Source: an uncultured Eubacteriales bacterium
Lineage (GTDB): Bacteria > Bacillota > Clostridia > Christensenellales > Aristaeellaceae
Assembly (NCBI GenBank): GCA_900548145.1
Contig: URJB01000028.1
Span: 1 to 29,079, forward strand
DNA length: 29,079 nt
Direction: 5' to 3'
Below the pieces are notes generated by a model that was not told the origin of the DNA, did not search any database, and saw only the letters and a list, made by a program, of their open reading frames with translations. This document shows, piece by piece, positions 1-7,343 of the stretch; within the stretch, counting starts at the first letter, position 1, and the number at the start of each line of letters is the position of its first letter. A program made the position numbers and the translations under genes.

Positions 1-4
1 TTTG

Positions 5-38
5 CACACTTTTCTTTCGCCATCGAAAGAAAAGTGTG
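5..38. repeat. Perfect 15-bp inverted repeat with 4-nt loop
   Basis: Bases 5-19 pair perfectly with 24-38 around the loop CCAT. No clear T-run follows on either strand. It may be the terminator of a gene outside the window, or an extragenic palindromic repeat. Confidence 0.75.
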
Positions 39-67
39 AGCGCCCCATGGGACGGTAAGTCCCAATC

Positions 68-92
68 CGCGCCGTAGTCGGCGCGTCAATCC
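68..92. repeat. 25-bp direct repeat, copy 1, containing a hairpin
   Basis: Identical over 25 bases to 171-195. Each copy contains CGCGCCG-TAGT-CGGCGCG, a perfect 7-bp stem with a TAGT loop, followed by TCAATCC. Confidence 0.85.
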
Positions 93-170
93 TCCGGCGG
101 GGAAGCCGTATCATGAGGCAATCAGGAGCTTTTCATGCGCCCGACCCCCTCGGGGCGGCAGCCCCACTCC

Positions 171-195
171 CGCGCCGTAGTCGGCGCGTCAATCC
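171..195. repeat. 25-bp direct repeat, copy 2, containing a hairpin
   Basis: Second copy of the 68-92 sequence, 103 bp downstream in the same orientation, with the same 7-bp stem and TAGT loop at 171-188. Confidence 0.85.
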
Positions 196-440
196 CCGTC
201 CGGGACAACGGGTATGCGTCTGCGGGCGCACCAAAGGGCTTTTCGCTCGCCTCTTTGGAAACCTTCGGGCACCGAAGCTGGAGAGAGACCCATGGAACGC
301 CCGTTCCCAAAATGCTCCCCATTCTTTACAATTATCCCCGGGAAAAATTTTCTTGATGTCAGCATTTTCCGTCCGCAGAGCGAGACACCGCTTCAGGAAA
401 GCCCCCTTTCCCGCCGCATACGCAGCCTTTCGTTTTTTCC

Positions 441-469
441 TTGCATGAATCCTAAAAACTTCTTATAAT
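441..469 (+). promoter_or_regulatory. Sigma-A promoter of the MATE gene
   Basis: The -35 is TTGCAT at 441-446, followed by a 17-base spacer and a perfect -10 TATAAT at 464-469. It lies 38 bases before the start codon at 507. Confidence 0.8.
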
Positions 470-506
470 TAAGTCCGTTTTGAAAAAAGAGGAAGGAGCA
501 AACGTA

Positions 507-1877
507 ATGCAGCAGGATAAAACTTTTTTGGGAACCGAACCCGTTGGAAAATTGCTGTGGCGGCTGGGCGTGCCGACGGTGATCGCCCAGCTGGTCAATA
601 TGCTGTATAATATCGTGGATCGAATCTATATCGGCCATATGCCGGTGGACGGCAGTCTCGCCCTGACCGGCGTGGGTGTGTGTATGCCGCTGATCCTGAT
701 CGTCTCCGCCTTTTCGGCCTTCGTGGCCTCCGGCGGCGCGCCCCGCGCGTCCATTGCCATGGGCCGGGGAAATGACGCGGAAGCGGAAAAAATTCTGGGC
801 GGCTGCTTTATGCTGCAGGCCATCATTTCCGTCATTCTGACGGCGGTGATGCTGCTGTGGAGCCGGGAAATGCTGCTTGTGTTCGGAGCCAGCGAAAATA
901 CCATCGGTTTCGCGATGGATTATATGAGCATCTACGCCCTCGGCACCCTGTTCGTCCAGCTGACGCTGGGTATGAACGCCTTTATTACGGCGCAGGGCTT
1001 CGCCACCGTGGGAATGCAGACGGTGCTCATCGGCGCTGTGCTGAATATCGTGCTGGACCCGGTGCTGATTTTTGGGCTGGGAATGGGCATCCGGGGCGCG
1101 GCAGTGGCCACCGTTCTGTCGCAGGGCGTTTCCTGCGTGTGGGTGCTTCGTTTCCTGACGGGGAAAAAGACCATCCTCCGGCTGAAAAAGGAAAACTTTT
1201 TCCCGGGAGCAAAGCTGATTTTGCCCTGCATCGCGTTGGGTCTGGCTACCTTCACCATGCAGGCCAGCGAGAGCGTGATCTCCGTCTGCTTCAATTCGTC
1301 CCTGTTGAAATACGGCGGCGACCTGGCCGTGGGGGCCATGACCATTCTGAGCAGCGTGATGCAGTTCGCCCTGCTGCCCCTGCAGGGCATTGCGCAGGGT
1401 TCCCAGCCGATCACCAGCTATAATTTCGGCGCGGGCAACGTGGGCCGGGTGCGGGAGACCTTCCGTCGGATGCTGACGGCCTGCCTGTGCTATTCCTGCG
1501 GGCTTTGGGCGCTCATTATGCTCTTTCCGCAGGCGTTTGCCGGTCTGTTCAGCTCGGACGCGGAACTGATCGCCTTCACGGCGAAAGCCCTGCGGGTGTA
1601 CTGCGGCGCGCTGTTCCTGTTCGGCATCCAGATCGCCTGCCAGATCACCTTCGTTTCCATCGGAAACGCGCCCTGCTCGATCTTCGTGGCGGTGCTGCGC
1701 AAGTTTATCCTGCTGATCCCGCTGATCTACCTGCTGCCCCATCTGCTGGCCGACCAGACCATGGCGGTCTACGCGGCAGAACCGGCGGCGGACGCCATCG
1801 CCGTCACTTGTACGCTGCTGCTGTTCCTGTGGCAGTTCCGAAAAGCGTTGCGGAAATTGGAAAAGCAGACGGCGTAA
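507..1877 (+). CDS. MATE family efflux transporter
   Basis: Predicted 456-residue inner-membrane multidrug/toxin exporter driven by a Na+ or H+ gradient. About twelve hydrophobic segments span the protein. The N-terminal part (KLLWRLGVPTVIAQLVNMLY...IVDRIYIG) and the inter-lobe stretch LPLQGIAQGSQPITSYNFGAG are typical of the DinF/NorM-like clostridial MATE branch. The length is normal for the family. I chose ATG 507 because AGGAAGGA lies about 9 bases before it; an in-frame TTG at 480 has no ribosome binding site. The gene has its own promoter (441-469) and is followed by a promoter for the next gene, so it is probably monocistronic. The substrate cannot be inferred. Confidence 0.93.
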   Translation: MQQDKTFLGTEPVGKLLWRLGVPTVIAQLVNMLYNIVDRIYIGHMPVDGSLALTGVGVCMPLILIVSAFSAFVASGGAPRASIAMGRGNDAEAEKILGGCFMLQAIISVILTAVMLLWSREMLLVFGASENTIGFAMDYMSIYALGTLFVQLTLGMNAFITAQGFATVGMQTVLIGAVLNIVLDPVLIFGLGMGIRGAAVATVLSQGVSCVWVLRFLTGKKTILRLKKENFFPGAKLILPCIALGLATFTMQASESVISVCFNSSLLKYGGDLAVGAMTILSSVMQFALLPLQGIAQGSQPITSYNFGAGNVGRVRETFRRMLTACLCYSCGLWALIMLFPQAFAGLFSSDAELIAFTAKALRVYCGALFLFGIQIACQITFVSIGNAPCSIFVAVLRKFILLIPLIYLLPHLLADQTMAVYAAEPAADAIAVTCTLLLFLWQFRKALRKLEKQTA

Positions 1878-1969
1878 AAAGAAAAATTGCCTGAAAAAAC
1901 CGAAAAAGATAAATTTCGGCGGTCGATGCTGCTTTTTTCCCGCTATAAGGGACTGTCCTAAAGAGCGGA

Positions 1970-1998
1970 TTGACAATCCTGCGGCCCTGCTCTATAGT
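1970..1998 (+). promoter_or_regulatory. Sigma-A promoter of the nucleoside hydrolase gene
   Basis: A perfect -35 TTGACA (1970-1975), a 17-base spacer, and -10 TATAGT (1993-1998). This near-consensus promoter lies 50 bases before the start codon. Confidence 0.85.
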
Positions 1999-2048
1999 AG
2001 GCTTACTTTGACCGCAACGATCGGTATTCCCGGAAAGGAAGATGACTT

Positions 2049-2960
2049 ATGCTGACGACGGAGCAGCGCCTTCGGATGCTGGAAACGCCCCAAAAGACCT
2101 TCGATCTGGTGATCGACACCGACGCTTATAACGAAATCGACGACCAGTTCGCCATTTCCTACGCCCTGCGCGCGCAGGACCGGCTGCATCTGCTGGCGCT
2201 GTGCGCCGCGCCCTTTCATAATGAGCGTTCCACCGGCCCTGCCGACGGCATGGAGAAAAGCTATCAGGAAATTTTGAAGCTGCTGTCGCTGGCCGGGGAA
2301 AACGTGCCGGTCTACCGGGGCTCCACCACCTATCTGCCCGATGAAAAAACGCCCGTTCCATCCGATGCGGCACAGGCGCTGGCACAGCTGGCCATGGAGC
2401 ACACCACTGAAAATCCCCTGTACGTGGCGGCGATCGGGGCCATCACCAACGTAGCGTCCGCCCTGCTGATGCAGCCGGAGATAGCCGACCGCATGGTGCT
2501 GGTCTGGCTGGGCGGCAGCGCCCTGCATTGGCCGGATAATCAGGAATTCAACATCCTGCAGGATGTAGCCGCCGCCCGGGTGGCGTTCGACTCCGGCGTG
2601 CCGCTGGTGCTGCTGCCCTGCCACGGCGTGGTCACGCATTTCACCACCACCGGGCCCGAGCTGGAATACTGGCTCCGGGGCAAAAATCCCCTGTGCGATT
2701 ATCTGGTGCAGCAGACGGAGGACGCCGCAAACGCTTATGCGAAGGGGCACGTCTGGAGCCGGGTGATCTGGGACGTGACCACCATCGGCTGGCTGTTGAA
2801 TCGGGAGGGGAAGTTCATGGCGGACAGGCTGATTCCCACGCCCATTCCCCAGTACGATCACCATTACAGCGAGGACTTCCGCCGTCCGCTGTGCCGCTAT
2901 GTCTATATGATCCGCCGCGACGAGCTTTTCGAAGACCTGTTCACCCGGCTGGCCCGATAA
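2049..2960 (+). CDS. Nucleoside hydrolase (inosine/uridine-preferring family)
   Basis: A 303-residue cytosolic enzyme predicted to cleave the N-glycosidic bond of ribonucleosides to free base and ribose. The calcium-binding aspartate cluster appears as DTDAYNEIDD at residues 23-32. This is a two-residue-longer version of the usual DTDPGxDD and is seen in a clostridial subgroup. AIGAITNVASAL and VWLGGSA are the family's second conserved block, and VIWDVTTIGWLL near residue 240 holds the C-terminal Asp. The ribosome binding site GGAAAGGA precedes ATG 2049. It converges on deoC, another nucleoside-salvage gene, which fits a shared theme but not a shared transcript. Exact base preference is unknown. 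Confidence 0.9.
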   Translation: MLTTEQRLRMLETPQKTFDLVIDTDAYNEIDDQFAISYALRAQDRLHLLALCAAPFHNERSTGPADGMEKSYQEILKLLSLAGENVPVYRGSTTYLPDEKTPVPSDAAQALAQLAMEHTTENPLYVAAIGAITNVASALLMQPEIADRMVLVWLGGSALHWPDNQEFNILQDVAAARVAFDSGVPLVLLPCHGVVTHFTTTGPELEYWLRGKNPLCDYLVQQTEDAANAYAKGHVWSRVIWDVTTIGWLLNREGKFMADRLIPTPIPQYDHHYSEDFRRPLCRYVYMIRRDELFEDLFTRLAR

Positions 2961-2972
2961 GAAAAAACGATA

Positions 2973-3002
2973 CGCCCCCGCAGGGATTTGCCTGCGGGGG
3001 CG
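2973..3002. terminator. Bidirectional terminator between nucleoside hydrolase and deoC
   Basis: A perfect 12-bp GC-rich stem (2973-2984 with 2991-3002) around a 6-nt loop. T-rich sequence follows on both sides (CTTTCCATATTTT on plus, a run of six T on minus), as expected between convergent genes. Confidence 0.85.
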
Positions 3003-3027
3003 CTTTCCATATTTTAACTTTTCGGGG

Positions 3028-3696
3028 TCAACGCGCCAGAAATTCCTCCATGATTTTGACGCTGGCCGTAGAACCGATTCGGGATACCCCGAGGTCGATC
3101 ATCCGAAGAGCGGCGTCCAGCGTGCGGATACCGCCGGCCGCCTTGACCTTCACCTCGCCGCGGGTGCGCTCCACCATCAGCCGAACGTCCTCCTCGGTGG
3201 CGCCGCCGGTGCCGAAGCCCGTCGAGGTCTTGACAAAGTCGGGGCGGATGCTGCGGGCGATATCGCACAGCGCGATTTTTTCTTTCTGCGTCAGGTAGCA
3301 GTTTTCGAAGATCACCTTGGAAATGGCTCCGCGCGCGCGGCAGGTCTCCACGATCCCTTCCATTTCCTTTTCGATGAAGGTATAGTCCTTTTCTTTCAGG
3401 CGCGTCAGGTTGACCACGTAGTCGATCTCGTCCGCGCCGTTTTCCAGCGCGTTTTCGGTTTCCAGCTTTTTGATCTCGCGGGTGGACTGGCCCAGCGGAA
3501 ATCCGATGGCCGCGCCTACATGGATGTCCGTACCGGCCAGCAGCCGTTTGCACAGCCGGACGGGGGCGGGGTTGATGGCCACCATTCGGAAATGATATTT
3601 TCTGCTTTCGGCGCAGAGGGTCTCAAAATCAGCGTCCGTCGCATAGGCGCGCAGCTGGGTATGGTCGAAGTATTGAGCCAGTTGGTCGGCGTTCAT
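3028..3696 (-). CDS. deoC: Deoxyribose-phosphate aldolase
   Basis: A 222-residue class I aldolase that splits 2-deoxyribose-5-phosphate into glyceraldehyde-3-phosphate and acetaldehyde, the last step of deoxynucleoside catabolism. The Schiff-base lysine is K156 in DFVKTSTGFG, the second catalytic lysine is K185 in VKAAGGIR, and the proton-relay aspartate is D92 in GADEIDYVVN. These match the E. coli DeoC residues D102/K167/K201. The length is typical of the short Gram-positive form. The ribosome binding site AAAGGAG is well placed before ATG 3696. No pyrimidine phosphorylase or phosphopentomutase accompanies it in this window. Confidence 0.96.
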   Translation of the reverse strand: MNADQLAQYFDHTQLRAYATDADFETLCAESRKYHFRMVAINPAPVRLCKRLLAGTDIHVGAAIGFPLGQSTREIKKLETENALENGADEIDYVVNLTRLKEKDYTFIEKEMEGIVETCRARGAISKVIFENCYLTQKEKIALCDIARSIRPDFVKTSTGFGTGGATEEDVRLMVERTRGEVKVKAAGGIRTLDAALRMIDLGVSRIGSTASVKIMEEFLAR

Positions 3697-3733
3697 ATGG
3701 GGTTCTCCTTTTTGTTTTTTCTAGCCAATTATC

Positions 3734-3762
3734 ATTATAAGGGAAAACACGAATATTCGCTA
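3734..3762 (-). promoter_or_regulatory. deoC promoter with a palindrome in its spacer
   Basis: On the minus strand the -10 is a perfect TATAAT (3734-3739). The -35 is weak (TAGCGA at 3757-3762). The 10-bp palindrome CGAATATTCG (3750-3759) lies between and over these elements, so it is a possible operator. Confidence 0.55.
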
Positions 3763-3913
3763 CCTTTTTGTACAAACATACTGACGGTGCGGGCAGAAGG
3801 AATGGCATAGAGATTGTTGTTGGCCTCGACATTTATACTATATTATTGCTTTTCCAAAAATGGGCCAATGACGATCCGATGATAAAAAAACAAGGATCAT
3901 TTTCAAGACACAA

Positions 3914-3950
3914 AAGAAAACCCTCAAGTCTTTCGACTCAAGGGTTTTCT
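3914..3950 (-). terminator. Rho-independent terminator of tRNA-Ala
   Basis: A 16-bp stem around a GAAA tetraloop, read on the minus strand. Two positions that would mismatch on the plus strand (3925/3940 and 3926/3939) become G-U wobbles on the minus strand. The helix is therefore complete only in the minus-strand RNA. It ends in TTTTCTTTT. Confidence 0.85.
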
Positions 3951-3953
3951 TGT

Positions 3954-4029
3954 TGGTGGAGCATAGGAGATTCGAACTCCTGACCCCAACACTGCCAGTG
4001 TTGTGCGCTACCAACTGCGCTAATGCCCC
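3954..4029 (-). tRNA. tRNA-Ala (anticodon GGC)
   Basis: A 76-nt cloverleaf with encoded CCA. Acceptor stem GGGGCAT/ATGCTCC carries the G3-U70 pair that is the alanine identity element. The anticodon arm is CAACA-CTGGCAG-TGTTG, giving anticodon GGC for the GCC codon. The T loop reads TTCGAAT. A promoter lies just upstream (4046-4074) and a terminator just downstream. Confidence 0.97.
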
Positions 4030-4045
4030 GCACTCAACGTTGGAT

Positions 4046-4074
4046 ATCTTACCACGTTTTTCTGCGTTTGTAAA
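4046..4074 (-). promoter_or_regulatory. tRNA-Ala promoter
   Basis: On the minus strand: -35 TTTACA (4069-4074), 17-base spacer, -10 TAAGAT (4046-4051), ending 16 bases before the mature 5' end of the tRNA. Confidence 0.75.
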
Positions 4075-4169
4075 GACCTATTTCTCATTTTTTTGAGAAA
4101 AATAAGGACGTTTCTGCGAAAAACGATGGAGGATGCAATCAATTTACTTTAGAAGAGTTCTTGTAAAGC

Positions 4170-4209
4170 AATCTGGCTATCCGACCTTGTAAAATCGGAC
4201 AGCCAGATT
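4170..4209 (-). terminator. Long hairpin downstream of guaA
   Basis: A 15-bp stem (4170-4184 with 4195-4209) around a 10-nt loop. The only imperfect pair is A-C on the plus strand but U-G on the minus strand, so it is best formed in the minus-strand RNA that runs out of guaA. A strong T-run is missing, so it may be a weak terminator or a 3'-end stabilising hairpin. The rest of 4075-4287 holds no recognisable gene. Confidence 0.5.
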
Positions 4210-4287
4210 AAGAATTAGGTTCAGCCTTGTTTATTCATACATCACAGGGTTGAAAGGCCTCAAACAGCAGGTGCTTGAGTTCTATAA

Positions 4288-5835
4288 TCATTCCCACTCA
4301 ATACTGGCCGGGGGCTTGGTGGTGATATCGTACAGGACGCGGTTGCAGCCGTTGACCTCGCCGACGATGCGGGTGGCGATCTTGCCGAGCAGGTCGTAGG
4401 GCAGTTGGGCCACGTCGGCGGTCATGAAGTCGTCGGTGGTGACGGCGCGGATGGCTACAGCGTAGGCGTAGGTGCGCTCGTCGCCCATGACGCCCACGCT
4501 GCGGGCGTTGGTCAGGACGGTGAAGTACTGGGAAATTTTGCTGTCCCAGCCGGCCTTGGCGATCTCCTGACGCAGGATCAGGTCGCTTTCCCGGACGATG
4601 CGGACTTTTTCGGGGGTCAACTCGCCGATAACGCGGATGGCCAGACCGGGGCCGGGGAAAGGCTGACGGTAGACCAGACTCTCGGGCAGACCCAGCGCTA
4701 CGCCCAGACGGCGGACTTCGTCCTTGAAGAGCATCCGCAGAGGCTCTACCAGACTTTCAAAGCCCAGCTCCTTGGGTAGGCCGCCCACGTTGTGATGGCT
4801 CTTGATGACCGCGCTGCCCTTGACCTGACCGCTTTCGATCACGTCGGGATAAATGGTGCCCTGAGCAAAATGGTCGCGCTTGCCCAGCTTCCTGGCTTCT
4901 TCCTTGAAGACCTCCACAAAGTCGCGGCCGATGATCTTGCGCTTCTGTTCCGGATCGGTCACGCCCTTCAGGTCGGCGAAGAAACGCTCGGACGCGTCCG
5001 CGTGAACCAGCTCCACCGGGAAGGTTTTGGTGAAAATATCCACCACCTGATCGCTCTCGCCGGCGCGCATGAAGCCGTGGTCTACGTATACGCAGGTCAG
5101 ACGGCTGCCGATGGCGCGGTAGAGAAGCGCGGCGGCCACGGCGCTGTCCACGCCGCCGGAAAGGCCCAGAAGAACGGTGCCGTCGCCCACCTGCTCACGG
5201 ATCTGGCGCACGGCGATGTCAATGTAGGCTTCCATGCTCCAGTCGCCGCGGCAGGCGCAGATGTTCATCAGGAAGTTCTCCAGAAGGCGGGTGCCCTCGT
5301 CGGTGTGGGTCACTTCGGGGTGGAACTGCACGCCGTACATCCGGCGCTGATCGTCGCCCATGGCCGCCACCGGGCAGGACGCGGTGTGAGCCAGCACCCG
5401 GAAGCCTTCCGGCGGCTGCTTCACCTGATAGGTGTGGCTCATCCAGCAATGGCTGGAAGCGCTCATGCCGTTGGAAAGGGGATCGTGCACATCGTCTACC
5501 TGCATGACGGTGCGGCCGTATTCCCGCTGCGCGCCGCGTTCAATGGGCGCGCCGTGCAGATGGGCCATCAGCTGCATTCCGTAGCAAATACCCAGGACCG
5601 GCACACCCATCCGAAAAATTTCTTCATCTACCCGGGGAGAATCCGGATCCAATACGCTGGCCGGGCCACCGGAGAAGATCACGCCCTGCGGTTCCAACGC
5701 CCGTACTTCCTCCGCCGTCGCCGTGTAGGGCAGCACCAGGGAATATACGTTCAGTTCTCTTACTCGCCTGGCGATCAGCTGGGTATACTGTCCGCCAAAG
5801 TCCAAAATGACTACGCACTGCGGTTTTTCCGCCAT
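4288..5835 (-). CDS. guaA: GMP synthase (glutamine-hydrolysing)
   Basis: A 515-residue bifunctional enzyme converting XMP to GMP with ATP and glutamine, the last step of de novo GMP synthesis. The N-terminal class I amidotransferase domain has nucleophile C84 in GICYGMQ and H172/E174 in FHPEVTH. The ATP-pyrophosphatase domain starts near residue 205, with the PP-loop SGGVDS at 226-231. The C-terminal dimerisation domain ends in the conserved TTKPPASIEWE. Length and domain order are standard. The ribosome binding site GAGGGGG lies about 10 bases before ATG 5835. The short leader shows no purine riboswitch core. It is flanked by its own promoter and is probably monocistronic. Confidence 0.98.
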   Translation of the reverse strand: MAEKPQCVVILDFGGQYTQLIARRVRELNVYSLVLPYTATAEEVRALEPQGVIFSGGPASVLDPDSPRVDEEIFRMGVPVLGICYGMQLMAHLHGAPIERGAQREYGRTVMQVDDVHDPLSNGMSASSHCWMSHTYQVKQPPEGFRVLAHTASCPVAAMGDDQRRMYGVQFHPEVTHTDEGTRLLENFLMNICACRGDWSMEAYIDIAVRQIREQVGDGTVLLGLSGGVDSAVAAALLYRAIGSRLTCVYVDHGFMRAGESDQVVDIFTKTFPVELVHADASERFFADLKGVTDPEQKRKIIGRDFVEVFKEEARKLGKRDHFAQGTIYPDVIESGQVKGSAVIKSHHNVGGLPKELGFESLVEPLRMLFKDEVRRLGVALGLPESLVYRQPFPGPGLAIRVIGELTPEKVRIVRESDLILRQEIAKAGWDSKISQYFTVLTNARSVGVMGDERTYAYAVAIRAVTTDDFMTADVAQLPYDLLGKIATRIVGEVNGCNRVLYDITTKPPASIEWE

Positions 5836-5874
5836 GTCTGCTTTACCCCCTCGTTATTCTGTCGGGACTTAAAA

Positions 5875-5903
5875 ATTATAGTGCAAAAACGGAAGAAGGG
5901 CAA
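5875..5903 (-). promoter_or_regulatory. guaA promoter
   Basis: On the minus strand: -35 TTGCCC (5898-5903), 17-base spacer, perfect -10 TATAAT (5875-5880). The leader is about 35 bases, too short for a guanine riboswitch. Confidence 0.75.
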
Positions 5904-5981
5904 GGGGATGTTTTTCCGTTTCGGCCGGTTGATTTTTTTCTGTTTGGCAGGATTTCGCGGCTGTTATTTCCCGGTGAACTA

Positions 5982-5990
5982 TGCTACAAT
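5982..5990 (+). promoter_or_regulatory. Extended -10 promoter for the lysA operon
   Basis: TGC-TACAAT at 5982-5990 is an extended -10 element. No good -35 is visible. It lies about 60 bases before lysA and diverges from the guaA promoter. Confidence 0.55.
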
Positions 5991-6049
5991 GACATCGACC
6001 TGCCGGATGCGTCCCCGGCGGGGATTTTGCTAAAGAAAGGATGCTGCCT

Positions 6050-7318
6050 ATGCCCAATTTTTCCCTGCCCGGTCAGGTGTTTCTGGCCGCGGCGCAGCAG
6101 TACCAGACCCCCTTTCACCTTTATGACGAGGCGGCCATCCGCCGCACCGCCCGCCGCCTGAAAGCCGCCTTTTCGGGCGTGCCGGAGTTTCGGGAGTATT
6201 TCGCCGTCAAGGCGCTGCCCACCCCCGCGATTCTGCGCATTTTGAAGGACGAGGGCTGCGGTGTGGACTGCGCCAGCATGACCGAGCTGATGCTGGTGCG
6301 CGCCTGCGGCTTTCAGGGGCGGGACATTATGTTCTCCGCCAATGATGTGCCGCCGGAGGAGTTCCGGCTGGCCCGGGAATTGAACGCCTATATCAATCTG
6401 GATGACGCGACCCACGTGGCCACCCTGCGGGATAACGGCGGCATTCCCGAAGAAGTCTGCCTGCGCTATAATCCGGGCGACGCGTTTACCGTGGCGGGCG
6501 AGATCATGGGAGAGCCCAAGGAAGCCAAGTACGGCATGACCCGGGCGCAGCTTTCTCAGGCCCTGCGGGAGCTGAAAGCGGGCGGTGCCAAGCGCTTCGG
6601 CCTGCATTCCTTCCTGTGCAGCAATACCACCGACCCGGCCTATTACCCGGCGCTGGCCCGGTTGCTGTTTGAGACGGGCGTGGAACTGATGGAGGAGACC
6701 GGCCTGCTCCTGAGCTTCATCAACTTGTCCGGCGGCATCGGCATTCCCTATCTGCCCGACGCGCCGGAGGCGGATATCGAGGCCATTGGCGCGGGCGTGG
6801 CCCGGGAATATGACGAGGCCTTTACCCGCCGGGGCATTCGGGGCATAGCCATCAAGACCGAACTGGGCCGCTATATGACCGGCCCCAACGGCTGGCTGGT
6901 GACCCACATCATTCATGAAAAGAACATTTACCGGCACTATCTGGGGCTGGACGCTTCGGCCTGCGACCTGATGCGCCCCGCCATGTATGGCGCGTATCAC
7001 CATATCACCATTCCCGCCCGGGAAGACCTGCCCCACGACCAGCTGGTGGACGTGACCGGCAGTCTTTGCGAAAATAACGACAAGTTTGCCGTCGACCGGC
7101 TGCTGCCCAAAGCGGAGGTCGGCGACGTGCTGGTGATCCACGATACCGGCGCTCACGGCCTGAGCATGGGCTACAACTACAACGGCAAGCTTCGCTGCAA
7201 GGAAGTGCTGCGCCGGGAGGACGGCTCGTTCCAGCTGATCCGCCGGGCCGAGACCCCCAGGGACTATTTTGCCACGCTGGACGTGGACGAGGTCTACCCC
7301 AAGCTGGGACTGGACTGA
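6050..7318 (+). CDS. lysA: Diaminopimelate decarboxylase
   Basis: A 422-residue PLP enzyme (fold type III) that decarboxylates meso-diaminopimelate to L-lysine. The PLP lysine is K54 in YFAVKALPTP. The phosphate-binding glycine loop is SGGIG (227-231), ELGRY lies at 271-275, and the substrate/active-site cysteine motif is CENND (340-344, usually CESGD). Y376 in GYNYNG completes the site. It belongs to the short clostridial/Bacteroides-like LysA branch. GAAAGG at 6035-6040 is 9 bases from ATG 6050 but abuts ATG 6041, so 6050 is the better start. No lysine riboswitch is visible in the short leader. It heads a three-gene run with 7344 and 8216. Confidence 0.92.
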   Translation: MPNFSLPGQVFLAAAQQYQTPFHLYDEAAIRRTARRLKAAFSGVPEFREYFAVKALPTPAILRILKDEGCGVDCASMTELMLVRACGFQGRDIMFSANDVPPEEFRLARELNAYINLDDATHVATLRDNGGIPEEVCLRYNPGDAFTVAGEIMGEPKEAKYGMTRAQLSQALRELKAGGAKRFGLHSFLCSNTTDPAYYPALARLLFETGVELMEETGLLLSFINLSGGIGIPYLPDAPEADIEAIGAGVAREYDEAFTRRGIRGIAIKTELGRYMTGPNGWLVTHIIHEKNIYRHYLGLDASACDLMRPAMYGAYHHITIPAREDLPHDQLVDVTGSLCENNDKFAVDRLLPKAEVGDVLVIHDTGAHGLSMGYNYNGKLRCKEVLRREDGSFQLIRRAETPRDYFATLDVDEVYPKLGLD

Positions 7319-7343
7319 CCGCTGAATGAAGGAGGATTTGCGA

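Larger units (their letters stand above)
1..440. other. Gene-free, hairpin-rich stretch at the window start
   Basis: I find no credible gene in the first 440 bases. Several overlapping short open frames exist here, but they lack ribosome binding sites and resemble no family. The stretch holds a series of inverted repeats (5-38, 49-63, 68-85, 171-188, 263-277) and one 25-base direct repeat (68-92 and 171-195). This is the make-up of an interspersed extragenic repeat element rather than a decayed gene. The MATE gene promoter begins at 441. Confidence 0.6.

Noticed and set aside
68..195. CRISPR array from the two 25-bp repeats
   Set aside because: Only two copies, a 78-base gap that contains other hairpins, and no cas genes.
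113..448. Short plus-strand frames in the first 450 bases
   Set aside because: They overlap each other in three frames, cross the hairpin repeats and lack ribosome binding sites.
1900..1919. CCGAAA/TTTCGG hairpin after the MATE gene
   Set aside because: A 6-bp stem with the T-run more than 10 bases away does not make a convincing terminator.
393..1976. A 527-codon open frame on the minus strand across the MATE gene
   Set aside because: It is antisense to a clear transporter gene, is rich in Gln, His, Arg and Gly in a shadow-frame pattern, and has no ribosome binding site. The same applies to long antisense frames over guaA, lysA, the mutase homologue, larA and the aminotransferase.
5836..5874. 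Guanine/purine riboswitch before guaA
   Set aside because: The leader after the -10 is only about 35 bases and lacks the conserved purine aptamer core.
5991..6049. Lysine (L-box) riboswitch before lysA
   Set aside because: The leader is under 60 bases, far too short for the lysine aptamer.
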